Positions 17,383 through 27,157 of a stretch of 64,000 nucleotides of DNA are shown one piece after another. The notes under the pieces were generated by a model, which saw only the letters and a list, made by a program, of their open reading frames with translations, was not told the DNA's origin and searched no databases. This DNA comes from Lysinibacillus sp. FSL K6-0232 (GTDB lineage Bacteria; Bacillota; Bacilli; Bacillales_A; Planococcaceae), in NCBI RefSeq assembly GCF_038008325.1, contig NZ_JBBOYW010000001.1, positions 2,222,001 through 2,286,000 of the forward strand, read 5' to 3'. Made by a program: the position numbers and the translations under genes. How positions within the stretch are numbered: position 1 is the first letter of the stretch; each line of letters starts with the position of its first letter.

Positions 17383-17691
17383 CTATTTTACAAAAGCATA
17401 ATCTTTAATAATTTGGCAAATTTCCACATTGTATGCCCTATACCATTTATCTTTACCCAATTGTTGCGCTGTTAAATGCTTTGCATGCTCCTTCCATGCT
17501 TGAATAGCCTCTAGTGATGACCAATAAGACACCGTAATGCCTTGCCCCTCCTCATTTCTTACACTTTCAACGCGCAAAAATCCGGGCTGCTGCTGTGCTA
17601 AGACATCTATTTTTTCAGCCATTTTGTCATAGCCCTCTTCGTCCTGCTCCGTTCTTTGCGATGTAAAAATAACAGCATAATATGTTTTCAT
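17383..17691 (-). CDS. Antibiotic biosynthesis monooxygenase (ABM) domain protein
   Basis: A small dimeric alpha/beta-barrel-type protein of 102 residues: YYAVIFTSQRTEQDEEGYDKMAEKIDVLAQQQPGFLRVESVRNEEGQGITVSYWSSLEAIQAWKEHAKHLTAQQLGKDKWYRAYNVEICQI. The PGFL and WSSLEAIQAWKEH segments are typical of ABM proteins. The substrate is unknown; members include heme-degrading and quinone-modifying enzymes, but none of those specific residues was verified. The ATG lies 9 nt after GGAGGAG. It follows amj closely. Confidence 0.8.
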   Translation of the reverse strand: MKTYYAVIFTSQRTEQDEEGYDKMAEKIDVLAQQQPGFLRVESVRNEEGQGITVSYWSSLEAIQAWKEHAKHLTAQQLGKDKWYRAYNVEICQIIKDYAFVK

Positions 17692-17723
17692 TTCATTCTT
17701 CTCCTCCATTATCGTATTCCCTA

Positions 17724-18539
17724 TTAAGCAATAAACTTGGCAAACCATGCAACATAATGTGCACCTGGCAGCAATAATAGCTGTGCCACAATCGTTCCTA
17801 GCAATCTGGAAAACATCATCATAACAGAAACTCTTTTTAAATCAAGGTAGCTTCCCTTATGATTGATAACATCATCAGCAAGAATGGAAATTTTAGGATC
17901 AATAAATACTATTAGAAGAATCGTTGCTATACCATTAATTAACCCAGATGCCATAACAGCTGTGGTTTTCAGTTCTGGTACTAATAAAGCCGCATAGAGC
18001 GCAGATAAAACGCCAATGGTATAAATAGCTGTAATGACAATATTGATGATAAATAATTTAATCGGTATATCCCGTAGACGAATGCCTTTTACATAGCTAA
18101 AGCTTGGTCTATGAATATGCTTTATACCTCGTCTTATATAGTCAAAAGTAAAGCCCTTTTTCAATAATGCTGGAATGGAGCCTCGCTCCTCAGCTAGATG
18201 AATAATTGCTCTTGAAAAAATAGCGACAAAGGTTGGAATCAATAATGTGCCTAGCAGTGTGCCAATGGATGCCGCTCCAATAATTAGTCGAAACTGGTGT
18301 TCTACATATGTCAGAGCATGATCAGTAGGCGCTGTATCGACTAAGCTCCCTGTAAATGGCTGCTGCATCATATTCGCCAGCCTTGAAACCATGACCATTA
18401 CATTAAAAAGAGCTAACGCAGAGGCTAGTAATCTAACACGCGCTCCTGATAAACGTACTGCATAAGCAAGCGTTTCAATTGCATGAATCATTAAAATAAA
18501 TAAGGCAATCATTATTAATTTGTCTGTTATTAAATCCAT
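17724..18539 (-). CDS. amj: Lipid II flippase, Amj family (YdaH-like)
   Basis: The 271-residue integral membrane protein has about six hydrophobic segments. Its N-terminal half (MIHAIETLAYAVRLSGARVRLLASALALFNVMVMVSRLANMMQQPFTGSLVD) is characteristic of Amj, the alternative lipid II flippase described in B. subtilis as a backup for MurJ. It would move the peptidoglycan precursor across the membrane. The length matches the known protein. Assignment rests on sequence resemblance recalled, not searched. Confidence 0.82.
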   Translation of the reverse strand: MDLITDKLIMIALFILMIHAIETLAYAVRLSGARVRLLASALALFNVMVMVSRLANMMQQPFTGSLVDTAPTDHALTYVEHQFRLIIGAASIGTLLGTLLIPTFVAIFSRAIIHLAEERGSIPALLKKGFTFDYIRRGIKHIHRPSFSYVKGIRLRDIPIKLFIINIVITAIYTIGVLSALYAALLVPELKTTAVMASGLINGIATILLIVFIDPKISILADDVINHKGSYLDLKRVSVMMMFSRLLGTIVAQLLLLPGAHYVAWFAKFIA

Positions 18540-18610
18540 ATGTTATCCCTGCTCTTTGCTTTCTAACGATTTTTACATTGTGACGCTTGCCCTGCAAAAT
18601 AGTTCCAATT

Positions 18611-18645
18611 AAAAAACTTACCCAATAACAAGGGTAAGTTTTTTT
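18611..18645. terminator. Bidirectional terminator after the MFS gene
   Basis: AAACTTACCC pairs with GGGTAAGTTT; it is flanked by As on the left and Ts on the right, so a U run follows the stem on either strand. Confidence 0.85.
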
Positions 18646-18649
18646 ACGA

Positions 18650-19918
18650 TTATGAAGCTGCCTTTCTTGACCAAATCACAACAGGAATCAATAATAATGA
18701 TAAAAGTCCTCCTGCCAAGGACAATGCTGCATAGCTTGAATTCGCCACCACCATACCTGATAGTGCACCACCAGATGCACCTGCCAGCGCAACAAAGACA
18801 TCCATTTTGCCCTGTGTTTTTGCACGTGTGGAGGGCTCTGTAGCATCAACGATTTGTGCTGTACCACTAATTAAACCAAAATTCCAGCCTAATCCAAGCA
18901 AGGACAGTGCGACAATCAGTAAAATCATCGAATCGCTTGGTGCAAATGCAGCCAATAGACCAGCTAATAATAATGTAATACCTGAAGCAATACTCATCGC
19001 TGTTCGCCCTATTTTATCTACTAGAATACCTGTTACAAGCGATGGCAAATACATAGCACCGACATGAAAGCCTATAACCACACCTACTTCTGCTAAACCA
19101 TGCCCATGATGCTTCATATGTACAGGTGTCATGGTCATAATCGCAACCATTACCATTTGCGTTAAAACCATCACTGTTGCTCCCACAGCTAGGCCTCTTT
19201 TATTGCTGGATATAGGTAGGGTTTGTGCTTGATGTTCTTGATTTTTTTGCTTATGGGCTTCAATCGCCTTAGCAATTTCTAAAGGATCAGGGCGCAGCAT
19301 GATAAAAAGCACTAAGCCCGCAACAATAAAAGCTACAGCCGATAATAGAAAAGGCCCTGCCAGCGCTGGAATGCCAATAGATAGTGCCACTTTTCCCATA
19401 AGGTCTACAAGATTGGGACCTAAAACAGCACCAAATGTTGTCATCAACATGGTTGTACTAATAGCTGTTGCTCTCTGCTTGCTATTGGCTAAATCTGTAC
19501 CCGCATAGCGCGCCTGTAAATTGGTTGCCGTACCAGCACCATAGATTAATAGAGCAGCAAATAATAACGGTACATGATTCAATAAAGCTGCCATCACAAC
19601 GCCAGCTGCCCCTAGCCCGCCGACAACAAAGCCTGTTGATAAGCCTAAGCGACGACCATAACGCTGGGACAGCTTTCCTACAGCAAAGGCTGCTACTGCT
19701 GACCCTAATGTAAATAAAGCAGATGGTACACCTGCATAGGCATCTGTGCCCAGCATTTGCTGAGCCAAAAGCGCGCCCACTGTAACCCCTGCTGCAAGCC
19801 CTGCTCCACCAAAAATTTGGGATAAACTAACAACAAATAATACACGTTTATATAAGCTTTTTAGTTTTTCTGGTGAATCCATATACAATTCTACCGAAAC
19901 TTGTGCTTTGTCAAGCAT
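18650..19918 (-). CDS. Major facilitator superfamily transporter
   Basis: The 422-residue protein has about 12 hydrophobic segments with a central cytoplasmic loop near residue 200-225 (AKAIEAHKQKNQEHQAQ). The loop 2 motif is GKLSQRYGRRLGLSTG (residues about 81-96), and the second half repeats it as GILVDKIGRTAMS. The fold is that of a drug- or metabolite-exporting MFS protein, but the substrate cannot be read from the sequence. It stands alone between a terminator and a 377-bp gap. Confidence 0.88.
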   Translation of the reverse strand: MLDKAQVSVELYMDSPEKLKSLYKRVLFVVSLSQIFGGAGLAAGVTVGALLAQQMLGTDAYAGVPSALFTLGSAVAAFAVGKLSQRYGRRLGLSTGFVVGGLGAAGVVMAALLNHVPLLFAALLIYGAGTATNLQARYAGTDLANSKQRATAISTTMLMTTFGAVLGPNLVDLMGKVALSIGIPALAGPFLLSAVAFIVAGLVLFIMLRPDPLEIAKAIEAHKQKNQEHQAQTLPISSNKRGLAVGATVMVLTQMVMVAIMTMTPVHMKHHGHGLAEVGVVIGFHVGAMYLPSLVTGILVDKIGRTAMSIASGITLLLAGLLAAFAPSDSMILLIVALSLLGLGWNFGLISGTAQIVDATEPSTRAKTQGKMDVFVALAGASGGALSGMVVANSSYAALSLAGGLLSLLLIPVVIWSRKAAS

Positions 19919-20251
19919 TTGTTCTCCTTCTTTCCGCCATCGTCATATTTTTTATTAGCTATTATTTGTTTTTAGCTATTGCTCCCAATCTCTTACACCT
20001 TTCTCTTATCAAAAAACATTCATGCCTCATGCTTATGAGCTACTCACCATTTAGCTATGTCTGAAGTGGAAGCTTCTCGGAGATGATGATGTAATTAGAT
20101 TCGTCCAGAACCTTTCCATTTCGATTATATTCTACTAACACCCAAAAGAAAAACACAAAATCTGTTGCCTATCGAGATAACACAACATTTTTTGTCTGAC
20201 AATTTTAAAGCGTTTTTTAGTTAGATATTAAAGCTCCCTAGTAAATAGAAA
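19919..20251. other. Gap without recognised gene (MFS upstream region)
   Basis: This stretch should contain the MFS promoter on the minus strand. It is A/T-rich, with a GAAGCTTC palindrome near 20069. No open frame with a ribosome binding site was found. Confidence 0.4.
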
Positions 20252-20288
20252 AGCTATCTCTACAAAATCCTTGTGCGTAGAGATAGCT
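20252..20288. terminator. Terminator after the FtsX-type permease gene
   Basis: A 12-bp perfect stem, AGCTATCTCTAC with GTAGAGATAGCT, is followed by TTTTC on the minus strand and AATTTT on the plus strand. Confidence 0.85.
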
Positions 20289-20295
20289 AATTTTA

Positions 20296-22737
20296 TTATT
20301 TCCCCTTACTTATCATCCCTTGCGGTGAAAGAAATGTTTTGAATATTGTTAAGCCTCCAACAACAATACTTAGTAGGAACAATGCTGTTAGGATACTTCC
20401 AACAATCCAAACTCCTGGAAATTTCATTATCGTAAGGACTATGAAGCCTGTTATAGCTCCTGCAATAATGGTTATCCCTGTCCATAAAAATACCTCCTTA
20501 CATAAATGCATCACAATTTTAGCTCTTGTCCAGCCAATAGTATGATACATTTCAAGCTCTGTGCGCCTCGTTTGAAATAAAGCATGTAAACATTCACTTA
20601 GCCCTAAAATCGATAAAATAAAAGTCGAGAGTAAAATAGCTAGTTGAAACCATAATGTTGCATCTACAGTAAATTGTCCTAACGAGGATTGTTGGGCATT
20701 GATGATCGTAGTTCCAATGCTTGCAGTTTGAATAATTAAAAGTATCGAAGACATATATAAAACGATCATTGTAGGCATAAGAATTTTCCAATAATAAAGA
20801 AATGAATATGCTCTTTTATAAGCAATAAGCCTTTTCTTTTCCTGTTTATTGATGGCAAAAACAAAGCTAAGCATTCCTATAAAGATGACAAAAATAATTG
20901 TTGCCAGCCAATAGGCACTTGTCTTTAAGGACAGAAATGGCATTAATAGAAGGCTGAGAATATAAGCAACAAATAGTAAAGTATACTGTTCAATATAGTT
21001 TCTTTGAATAATCTGTTTACGCTGCCAGCCCACTATACGCAATAACTCATCCTCATTTTTTAGTAGGTTCTTCTCAAATAAGAGCCGTGCTACAAACCAG
21101 ACAAAGGCAAAAGCAATAAATAATACTGTTGTCATAAAGGTTAAGTGATTCCAATTTTCCTCCAGCTCTTGTGCTACACCTAATGTAGTCCAAGGAGCTA
21201 CTACCTGTCCAATTCCTTCAACATCTAATGTTTGATTCACAAAAGAAGAGCCAGCTACAATATCCACTTCATAGCCTAATTGAAGTAAGTCGATGGCTAC
21301 TTTTTCAATTTTTGCTTGTGCCTCATCGTTGTATGCTTGAATGCCTGCCACTCTTATTCTAATCGCATCGATAGGCTTTGGTCCCTTTATCATTTCAGCC
21401 GACTCTAGCGATATTAACGCACCTGCAGGCTGTGGAATAAAGCTGCCCGGAATAGTCGTAGGCTTCAATATATGTCCTTGTATCGTTTGAATGCTAGCTG
21501 TAGAGTAGATGCCTAAAGGACTTGAGGAAAGTTGATTAGATTCCGTTTTTGTAGGCAAAAATGTGCCTACCTGCTCCAGTAGATAAGGTATCTCCTGGGA
21601 CTCATATAAGCTTCTTCCCTTGTGCTCTATTTTTTTGTAGGATGGAGGACTTCCCTCTTCAACAATATTGATTTTGAAAACTTCGTCTGAAAGGTCATAG
21701 TCTAGCTTTTGGGCGGTAAAGAACACAGGTGTTTCTCCTCTACTTGCCACGAAATTATCCGCTTTTTCAGCTTTCAATTGATCGTTTATTTTCACAGGAG
21801 TACCGTCAAATGGTCTTTGAAAAGAAGATAAATCAATTTCACGTTCAATGGCTGTAACGGCTTCTTTTTGATTGAGCTCCGCTATAACTTGTTGCTTAGC
21901 GGATTCTTCAGAGGCCATAAGCCAATCCTGCTGTGATAAGCCTAATTTTTGACGATACTCCTCAATGTCAAGCTCCAATACCTCAGCTTTAAGCTTCAAC
22001 GTTAATGGAACTTGTATATCCTCCCTTTGTATTACTTTTATAATAGGAACATTCCCAAAAGTGCCCTGAATGGCTTGTAGCTCCAACGGATCTATGTCAT
22101 TTTTTAATTGGGAAAAATTAATATTTGTTAGCTTTTCTTCACTTTCAATATCGATGGCAGCTAGTAAATGGTACGCTGTTGGCAGCATAATTTCCATTGT
22201 AGCTCCTGAGGCTGATTCTCCTAAAGTTAAATTTTTTAAGTATTGGACATTGCCAGGCTGAGATTCTTTAAAATAAATAAAGCTTCGAGGAGGGCTTAAC
22301 ATATAATCCTTATAGCCATCTGTTGTATAAAACTCCCATGTAAACCTTGTAGATTGCTCTAGCTGTGGCAGCTCAACGGATAATTGCTTACCCGTGAAAT
22401 AGCCAATCGAGGCAACAGGTGCTGCTACTTCGATTGCAGGGTTCGCTTTTAAATTTTGCCATTCTTCAATTGAAATTCCACCTTGGCCATCTCCTATATA
22501 ATTCTCTTCAACGATCCCAGCCTTCTTTTCTACAGCCGTTCTAGAATTCTTAGGACGTACTAACAAATCATAGGACCCTCTTCCATGGTCAGCAATCGAA
22601 CTTTGAACAGCTAATTTTGTTTCCTTAGTGTTGTCAAGTCCTATAGGTATTAAAAGAAATACAGCCAAAAATGCTAAAATAATTGTGATCGAGGCAAATT
22701 TTCTATTTTTTATACGATTCCACGCAAAATGTATCAT
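20296..22737 (-). CDS. MacB/FtsX-type ABC transporter permease
   Basis: A protein of 813 residues. One N-terminal membrane segment (residues about 17-35) is followed by a very large extracytoplasmic domain (about 40-530). Several more segments make up the C-terminal part, with two FtsX-like blocks, each containing a conserved turn (ELLRIVGWQRKQIIQRNYIEQY and ELEMYHTIGWTRAKIVMHLCKE). It pairs with the ATPase that overlaps its start by 4 bp. Such pairs act in peptide or lipid export or in mechanotransmission across the envelope; the substrate here is unknown. Confidence 0.85.
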   Translation of the reverse strand: MIHFAWNRIKNRKFASITIILAFLAVFLLIPIGLDNTKETKLAVQSSIADHGRGSYDLLVRPKNSRTAVEKKAGIVEENYIGDGQGGISIEEWQNLKANPAIEVAAPVASIGYFTGKQLSVELPQLEQSTRFTWEFYTTDGYKDYMLSPPRSFIYFKESQPGNVQYLKNLTLGESASGATMEIMLPTAYHLLAAIDIESEEKLTNINFSQLKNDIDPLELQAIQGTFGNVPIIKVIQREDIQVPLTLKLKAEVLELDIEEYRQKLGLSQQDWLMASEESAKQQVIAELNQKEAVTAIEREIDLSSFQRPFDGTPVKINDQLKAEKADNFVASRGETPVFFTAQKLDYDLSDEVFKINIVEEGSPPSYKKIEHKGRSLYESQEIPYLLEQVGTFLPTKTESNQLSSSPLGIYSTASIQTIQGHILKPTTIPGSFIPQPAGALISLESAEMIKGPKPIDAIRIRVAGIQAYNDEAQAKIEKVAIDLLQLGYEVDIVAGSSFVNQTLDVEGIGQVVAPWTTLGVAQELEENWNHLTFMTTVLFIAFAFVWFVARLLFEKNLLKNEDELLRIVGWQRKQIIQRNYIEQYTLLFVAYILSLLLMPFLSLKTSAYWLATIIFVIFIGMLSFVFAINKQEKKRLIAYKRAYSFLYYWKILMPTMIVLYMSSILLIIQTASIGTTIINAQQSSLGQFTVDATLWFQLAILLSTFILSILGLSECLHALFQTRRTELEMYHTIGWTRAKIVMHLCKEVFLWTGITIIAGAITGFIVLTIMKFPGVWIVGSILTALFLLSIVVGGLTIFKTFLSPQGMISKGK

Positions 22738-23417
22738 CGTTTATTTCCCCCGACTTCCTCCAATTGTCCATCGTTTAGTCTATACGTGACATCGCCTCGC
22801 CCTGCTACTTCCTCATCATGCGTTACTAATAAAATGGTCAAGCCCTTTTGCTTTAATTGTAAAAATATTTCCAACACCTTATTCCGATTTGCTACATCTA
22901 AACTACCTGTTGGCTCATCACAAATTAATACTTTTGGGTTAGCCATTAAGGCACGTGCGATGGCGACCCTTTGCTTTTCTCCACCCGATAAGCCCTCTGG
23001 TAATCTATTAAATAAATTTTCTGAAATACCGACTTGCGTTAAGAGAGTTCTTGCCCTACTGTATAGCTCTCTTTTTGGCTTATCATAATACAGAGGAAGT
23101 ATCACATTATCTAACACAGAATAATGCGGTAGCAGCTTGAAATCCTGAAAAACAAAGCCTATGTGAAATCTTCGGTAATCATTTCTCTCTTTTTCTTTCA
23201 TATTATATATGCTGATCTTTTCATAAAGAACCTCACCTTCATCAGGGTGCATTAAACCAGCCACGCAATTTAAAAAAGTTGTTTTCCCACTACCAGATGG
23301 ACCAATAATCGAACACCACTGCCCATCAGGAATCATCAAGGATATATCATTGAATACTCTGAACTTTTCAGAGGAAATAGTGGAATAGGTTTTCTTTAAA
23401 TGGTTAATCTCTATCAT
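22734..23417 (-). CDS. ABC transporter ATP-binding protein (MacB/LolD type)
   Basis: A protein of 227 residues with Walker A GPSGSGKTTFLN (about 39-50), Q-loop VFQDFKLLPHYSV, signature LSGGEKQRVAIARAL, Walker B VLICDEPTGSLD and the H-loop LLVTHDEEVAGRGD. The short length and LPHYSVLDNV stretch are typical of ATPases serving FtsX-like permeases. It is translationally coupled to the 813-residue permease by an ATGA overlap. Confidence 0.93.
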   Translation of the reverse strand: MIEINHLKKTYSTISSEKFRVFNDISLMIPDGQWCSIIGPSGSGKTTFLNCVAGLMHPDEGEVLYEKISIYNMKEKERNDYRRFHIGFVFQDFKLLPHYSVLDNVILPLYYDKPKRELYSRARTLLTQVGISENLFNRLPEGLSGGEKQRVAIARALMANPKVLICDEPTGSLDVANRNKVLEIFLQLKQKGLTILLVTHDEEVAGRGDVTYRLNDGQLEEVGGNKR

Positions 23418-23721
23418 ATATTTTCCCCTAACTTGTTTTATTCATAATTCTATAGTTGCTAAAAAAGCAAGTGGATACTATCATGATTATTTCTTCTTTT
23501 AAAATATGATTAATATTCTATATTTTCTAGTATAAACCATTTTAATAAATAATAAAAACCAATATTTATTAGAGGTTAATTAAGGAGGGCTCATATTAAG
23601 TACACTAATAGCAACATTTATTTGCCAAATTATTTATCACTCTCAGTAGCAATTCTCTGTTGACAGAGCAGGAAACTATGCACATTTAGCTGTACAAATG
23701 ATAGAAAGTATTAAAATAAAA
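23418..23721. other. Gap without recognised gene
   Basis: This A/T-rich region of about 300 bp lies between the MacB-type ATPase and the mnt terminator. An AAGGAGGG site at 23582 precedes only an 18-codon frame that would need an ATA start, so no gene is called. It should hold the promoter of the ABC pair on the minus strand. Confidence 0.35.
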
Positions 23722-23750
23722 AACATCGTCTGAATTTATCAAACGATGTC
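23722..23750 (-). terminator. Terminator of the mnt operon
   Basis: GACATCGTTT and its complement enclose a short loop in the minus-strand transcript (7-bp core ACATCGT/ACGATGT), and TTTTTTATTTTA follows the stem. Confidence 0.8.
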
Positions 23751-23756
23751 TTTTAC

Positions 23757-24626
23757 TCATTCTATTTCGAATTTATGGACAAGAAACTTTCTTCTACGCT
23801 CAATTATTTTTTGACCGATAAAGACAATCATAAACAACAGCCCTACCGTTGTTGCCATCATCCCTGCAATCGATGTATCCCAGAGCTTCGCTAAATAATA
23901 GCCAATAATAGCTGCCAACGCACCAAACAACATGCTATAGACAAACATCTGCTTAATCGTTTTACTCATTAAATAGGACGTTGCAGCTGGACCGATTAAC
24001 ATGGCAACCACCAAAATAGCGCCTACACTATCAAATGCCGCAACGGTTGTAAAGGAAATCGATGTCATAAAGGCATAATGAAGAAAGACAATCGGCAGAC
24101 CAATGGACGCGGCATACACAGGATCAAAGGTTGTCAGCTTCATTTCCTTAAAGAACAATACAAGGAATGTCACATTAATCATTAGCACGAATAATAGCAT
24201 CCAGACCGCTTTCGGCATTGAGATACCAAGCAATGACCATTGATTCCATGGCACAAAGGCAATCTCTCCCATTAAAACATGCTCAACATCTAAATGCACA
24301 TTCCCCGCAAATAGTGTAATAAGCAGGACACCCGCAGCAAATAACGATGTAAAGACTACCCCAATTGCAGCATCCTCCTGAATACCAGAGGAATGTAATA
24401 ATTGTACAAGGTAAGCCGTTAAAATACCTGCGAATGCGGCTCCAACAAGCATCCAAAAGCCATTAAGCGTTTGCGTAAGGATATAGGCCATCACAATACC
24501 AAATAATACTGTATGGCTAATGGCATCCGCAATCATAGACATTTTCCGCAATATTAAAAAGACACCTGCAATCCCACATGTCATGCCTACTAATAGTCCT
24601 GTAACAATTACCCAAAATTCAATCAT
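23757..24626 (-). CDS. mntD: Metal ABC transporter permease (ABC-3 family)
   Basis: The 289-residue protein has about eight to nine hydrophobic segments and the ABC-3 signature GIAGVFLILRKMSMIADAISHTVLFGIVMAY near the N-terminus, followed by SVGAILVVAMLIGPAATSYL. With the adjacent permease it forms the membrane channel of a Mn2+/Zn2+ importer. Its start overlaps the preceding permease gene by 4 bp. Assigning Mn rather than Zn or Fe is by operon layout and is not certain. Confidence 0.85.
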   Translation of the reverse strand: MIEFWVIVTGLLVGMTCGIAGVFLILRKMSMIADAISHTVLFGIVMAYILTQTLNGFWMLVGAAFAGILTAYLVQLLHSSGIQEDAAIGVVFTSLFAAGVLLITLFAGNVHLDVEHVLMGEIAFVPWNQWSLLGISMPKAVWMLLFVLMINVTFLVLFFKEMKLTTFDPVYAASIGLPIVFLHYAFMTSISFTTVAAFDSVGAILVVAMLIGPAATSYLMSKTIKQMFVYSMLFGALAAIIGYYLAKLWDTSIAGMMATTVGLLFMIVFIGQKIIERRRKFLVHKFEIE

Positions 24627-25495
24627 CCTACATCACCCTGCTTTCGAAACTGTCTTTTTCGATAATATTTACGAATTTGGCCTGTAGGACTAATAAAATA
24701 AGAAATAAAAAATATCCCCGCTGCCACCAATACAATAATCGGTCCTGTCGATAAGCCTGTTCTGATCGCGCTAATAAAGGTTCCTGCCATCCCAGCAATC
24801 CCGCCAATAGCGGCACTAAGGATTAGCATTGAGCTTAATTTATTGGTCCATAGCCTCGCACTAGCCGTAGGGATAATTAATAGCGCAGACATTAAAATGA
24901 CACCTACAGCTTGAATACCCGTAACAATCGTCATGACAATTAGCACGGTTAACGTTGCCTTTAAAGCCTCAATCGGTAAACCGATGCCTTTTGCATAAAC
25001 AGGGTCAAAAATAAGCAGTTTCCATTCTTTATAGAATAGAAGACTTACCACAATAATAATGATTGCACTAATAAACAGCCATAATAAATCTGCCTTTGTT
25101 ATGGTTGCCGCTTTACCAAAAATAAAGCTATTAAGCCCGCTTTGATTGCCAAGCGGACTACGATTGACAACCGTTAAAAAAACAATGCCAATACCAAAGA
25201 ATACCGTAAGCACCAACCCAATGGCTGCATCTGCTTTTAATTTTGAAAACGATACAATCCATTGTATGCAATAAACGGATAAGGCAGAGGTAATGCCCGC
25301 TCCAAGCATTAGAATCGGTAATTCCTTTTGACCTGTTAGCAGGAATGCTAGTGCAATGCCTGGCAATGCTGCATGTGCCGCAGCATCACCAACTAGACTT
25401 TGCTTTTGTAAGAAGGAAAAAGTACCTGTGATGCCAGCCGCAATGCCAAGTAACATCGTTCCGCTTAGTACCCATAATAAGTTACCACTTAACAT
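24623..25495 (-). CDS. mntC: Metal ABC transporter permease (ABC-3 family)
   Basis: A 290-residue paralogue of the next gene, with GITGTFSFLQKQSLVGDAAAHAALPGIALAFLL near the N-terminus and VGVILMSALLIIPTASARLW in the second half; the C-terminus is basic (YRKRQFRKQ). Two different permeases in tandem are typical of mntABCD-type importers of Bacilli. It starts 11 bp after the ATPase gene and overlaps the second permease. Confidence 0.85.
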   Translation of the reverse strand: MLSGNLLWVLSGTMLLGIAAGITGTFSFLQKQSLVGDAAAHAALPGIALAFLLTGQKELPILMLGAGITSALSVYCIQWIVSFSKLKADAAIGLVLTVFFGIGIVFLTVVNRSPLGNQSGLNSFIFGKAATITKADLLWLFISAIIIIVVSLLFYKEWKLLIFDPVYAKGIGLPIEALKATLTVLIVMTIVTGIQAVGVILMSALLIIPTASARLWTNKLSSMLILSAAIGGIAGMAGTFISAIRTGLSTGPIIVLVAAGIFFISYFISPTGQIRKYYRKRQFRKQGDVG

Positions 25496-25506
25496 CGTGA
25501 CCCTCC

Positions 25507-26235
25507 CTACACATGCTGCATCATAAAAAGCTTGCCACCATAGGTTTTCTGTAGTTGCTCTGGTGTAAAAACATCTTCTGTTGCGCCTGATGCTAAAATT
25601 TTTTTATTTAATAAAATTGTATAATCAAAGTATTCTTTGACGGTTTGCAGATCATGATGCACCACAAAAATACTTTTTCCCTGTGTCTTTAAGTCTTTTA
25701 AAATATCAATAATCGTTTTTTCTGTTGCCGCATCCACTCCAGCAAATGGCTCATCTAAAAAGTAAATATCGGCATTTTGAGCAAGGGCTCTTGCCAGGAA
25801 GACACGCTGCTGCTGCCCTCCTGAAAGCTGTCCAATAGAACGCTCTGCAAAATCCTGCATCCCTACACTTGCTAAAGCCTGCTGAGCAATTAATTTATCC
25901 TGCTTGGATGGTCTTTTCAATAAACCCATATGACCATAACGCCCCATGAGGACAATATCGAGTGCATTTGTAGGAAAGCCCCAATCAACGGCATTGCGCT
26001 GAGGAACATAGCCAACGACTAAGCTTTTTGGCTCAAATGCCTTCCCTAAAATTTCAACTTTCCCTACTTTATTAGGAAGCTGATTTAAAATCGCCTTTAA
26101 AAAGGTTGATTTGCCTGCACCATTTGGCCCAATAATCGCAGCTAAATGCCCTTGCGGTACTTTTACACAAGCATTTTCTAACACAGTTTTTTTATCATAT
26201 GCCACTGATAAATTTTCCACTGCTAATGCATACAT
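25507..26235 (-). CDS. mntB: Metal ABC transporter ATP-binding protein
   Basis: About 242 residues. Walker A is GPNGAGKSTFLKAIL, followed by GYVPQRNAVDWGFPTNALDIVLMGRYG (typical of Mn/Zn ATPases), signature LSGGQQQRVFLARALAQ, Walker B IYFLDEPFAGVDA and the H-loop VVHHDL. The ATG start has AGTAGGTGA 7 nt before it, formed across the stop codon of the binding-protein gene; the GTG three codons upstream is less likely. Confidence 0.92.
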   Translation of the reverse strand: MYALAVENLSVAYDKKTVLENACVKVPQGHLAAIIGPNGAGKSTFLKAILNQLPNKVGKVEILGKAFEPKSLVVGYVPQRNAVDWGFPTNALDIVLMGRYGHMGLLKRPSKQDKLIAQQALASVGMQDFAERSIGQLSGGQQQRVFLARALAQNADIYFLDEPFAGVDAATEKTIIDILKDLKTQGKSIFVVHHDLQTVKEYFDYTILLNKKILASGATEDVFTPEQLQKTYGGKLFMMQHV

Positions 26236-26244
26236 CTTATTCAC

Positions 26245-27153
26245 CTACTTTAGTGCATCAACAATTGTGTCGATATTATGTTGATACATCCCAATATATG
26301 TGCCTTCTTCCGTGCCCTCTGCGCCCATTGCATCTGAGAACAGCTCTCCACCGATAACAATATCGTGTCCTTTTTGCTTTGCACCTTCAATGACAGCCTG
26401 CATCGCTTTATCGGACACACTTGACTCAACAAAAATCGCCTTAATCTGATTAGCAACTAAGAAATCTACCATTTCCTGCACATCTTTCACACCATACTCT
26501 GATTCTGTGCTAAGTCCCTGTAAACCACGTACCTCAAACCCTTGACTTCTACCAAAATAGTTAAAGGCATCATGAGCCGTTACTAAAATACGTTGCTGCT
26601 GTGGAATTTCATTGACACGCTCTTTTGCATATGTTTGTAATTCGTCCAATTCCTTTACATACGCTTCTTCATTCTTTTGGAAATCCTCTTTGAATTCTGG
26701 ATATTCCTCTTGCAACTGCTCACTAATGGTCTTTGTTACTTCTTTCCAAATATCAATATCAAACCAAATATGTGGATCATGTAGCATGGCATCATCGCTA
26801 GCAAGTAGCTGTTTTTCATCTACTGTTTCACCGACAGCTAGCACCGTTTTATCCTTTGCCATTTGCTCAAAAATATCGAGCATTTGCCCTTCTAAATGTA
26901 AGCCATTATAAAAAATAACTTCCGCTTTATCCAATTTTGATAAGTCACTTTGTGTTGCCTTGTATAAATGTGGGTCTACACCTGAACCCATTAATGCAGA
27001 TACTTGCAAATGATTGCCACTAATTTCTTGAATAACATCTGCAATTTGTCCCGTCGTTGCGACAACAATGCCTTGCTTCTCCCCCTCTGTGGTCGCTGAG
27101 CAGCCAAACAACAGCGAGAGTGATACTACTAATACACCTAATAATTGTTTCAT
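26245..27153 (-). CDS. mntA: Manganese/zinc-binding lipoprotein of ABC importer (TroA/PsaA family)
   Basis: A 302-residue lipoprotein: signal peptide and lipobox LLFGC near residue 18, then IADVIQEISGNHLQVSALMGSGVDPHLYKATQSDLSKLDKAEVIFYNGLHLEG with the first metal-ligand His in DPHLY. The second ligand region is HDPHIWFD, followed by the long helix, and a third His lies in VTAHDAFNYFGR. It lacks the long His-rich loop usual in zinc-specific ZnuA proteins, which favours Mn2+. AGGTAAAGG precedes the ATG. Confidence 0.9.
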   Translation of the reverse strand: MKQLLGVLVVSLSLLFGCSATTEGEKQGIVVATTGQIADVIQEISGNHLQVSALMGSGVDPHLYKATQSDLSKLDKAEVIFYNGLHLEGQMLDIFEQMAKDKTVLAVGETVDEKQLLASDDAMLHDPHIWFDIDIWKEVTKTISEQLQEEYPEFKEDFQKNEEAYVKELDELQTYAKERVNEIPQQQRILVTAHDAFNYFGRSQGFEVRGLQGLSTESEYGVKDVQEMVDFLVANQIKAIFVESSVSDKAMQAVIEGAKQKGHDIVIGGELFSDAMGAEGTEEGTYIGMYQHNIDTIVDALK

Positions 27154-27157
27154 TCCT

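Noticed and set aside
20060-20120. GAAGCTTC-containing sequence that might be the end of an IS200/IS605 element
   Set aside because: There is no transposase, no TnpB remnant and no matching other end nearby; the palindrome alone is not enough.
23580-23650. AAGGAGGG followed by a short hydrophobic 18-codon frame, toxin-like
   Set aside because: There is no ATG/GTG/TTG start (only ATA) and the peptide is short; no antisense RNA promoter was identified.
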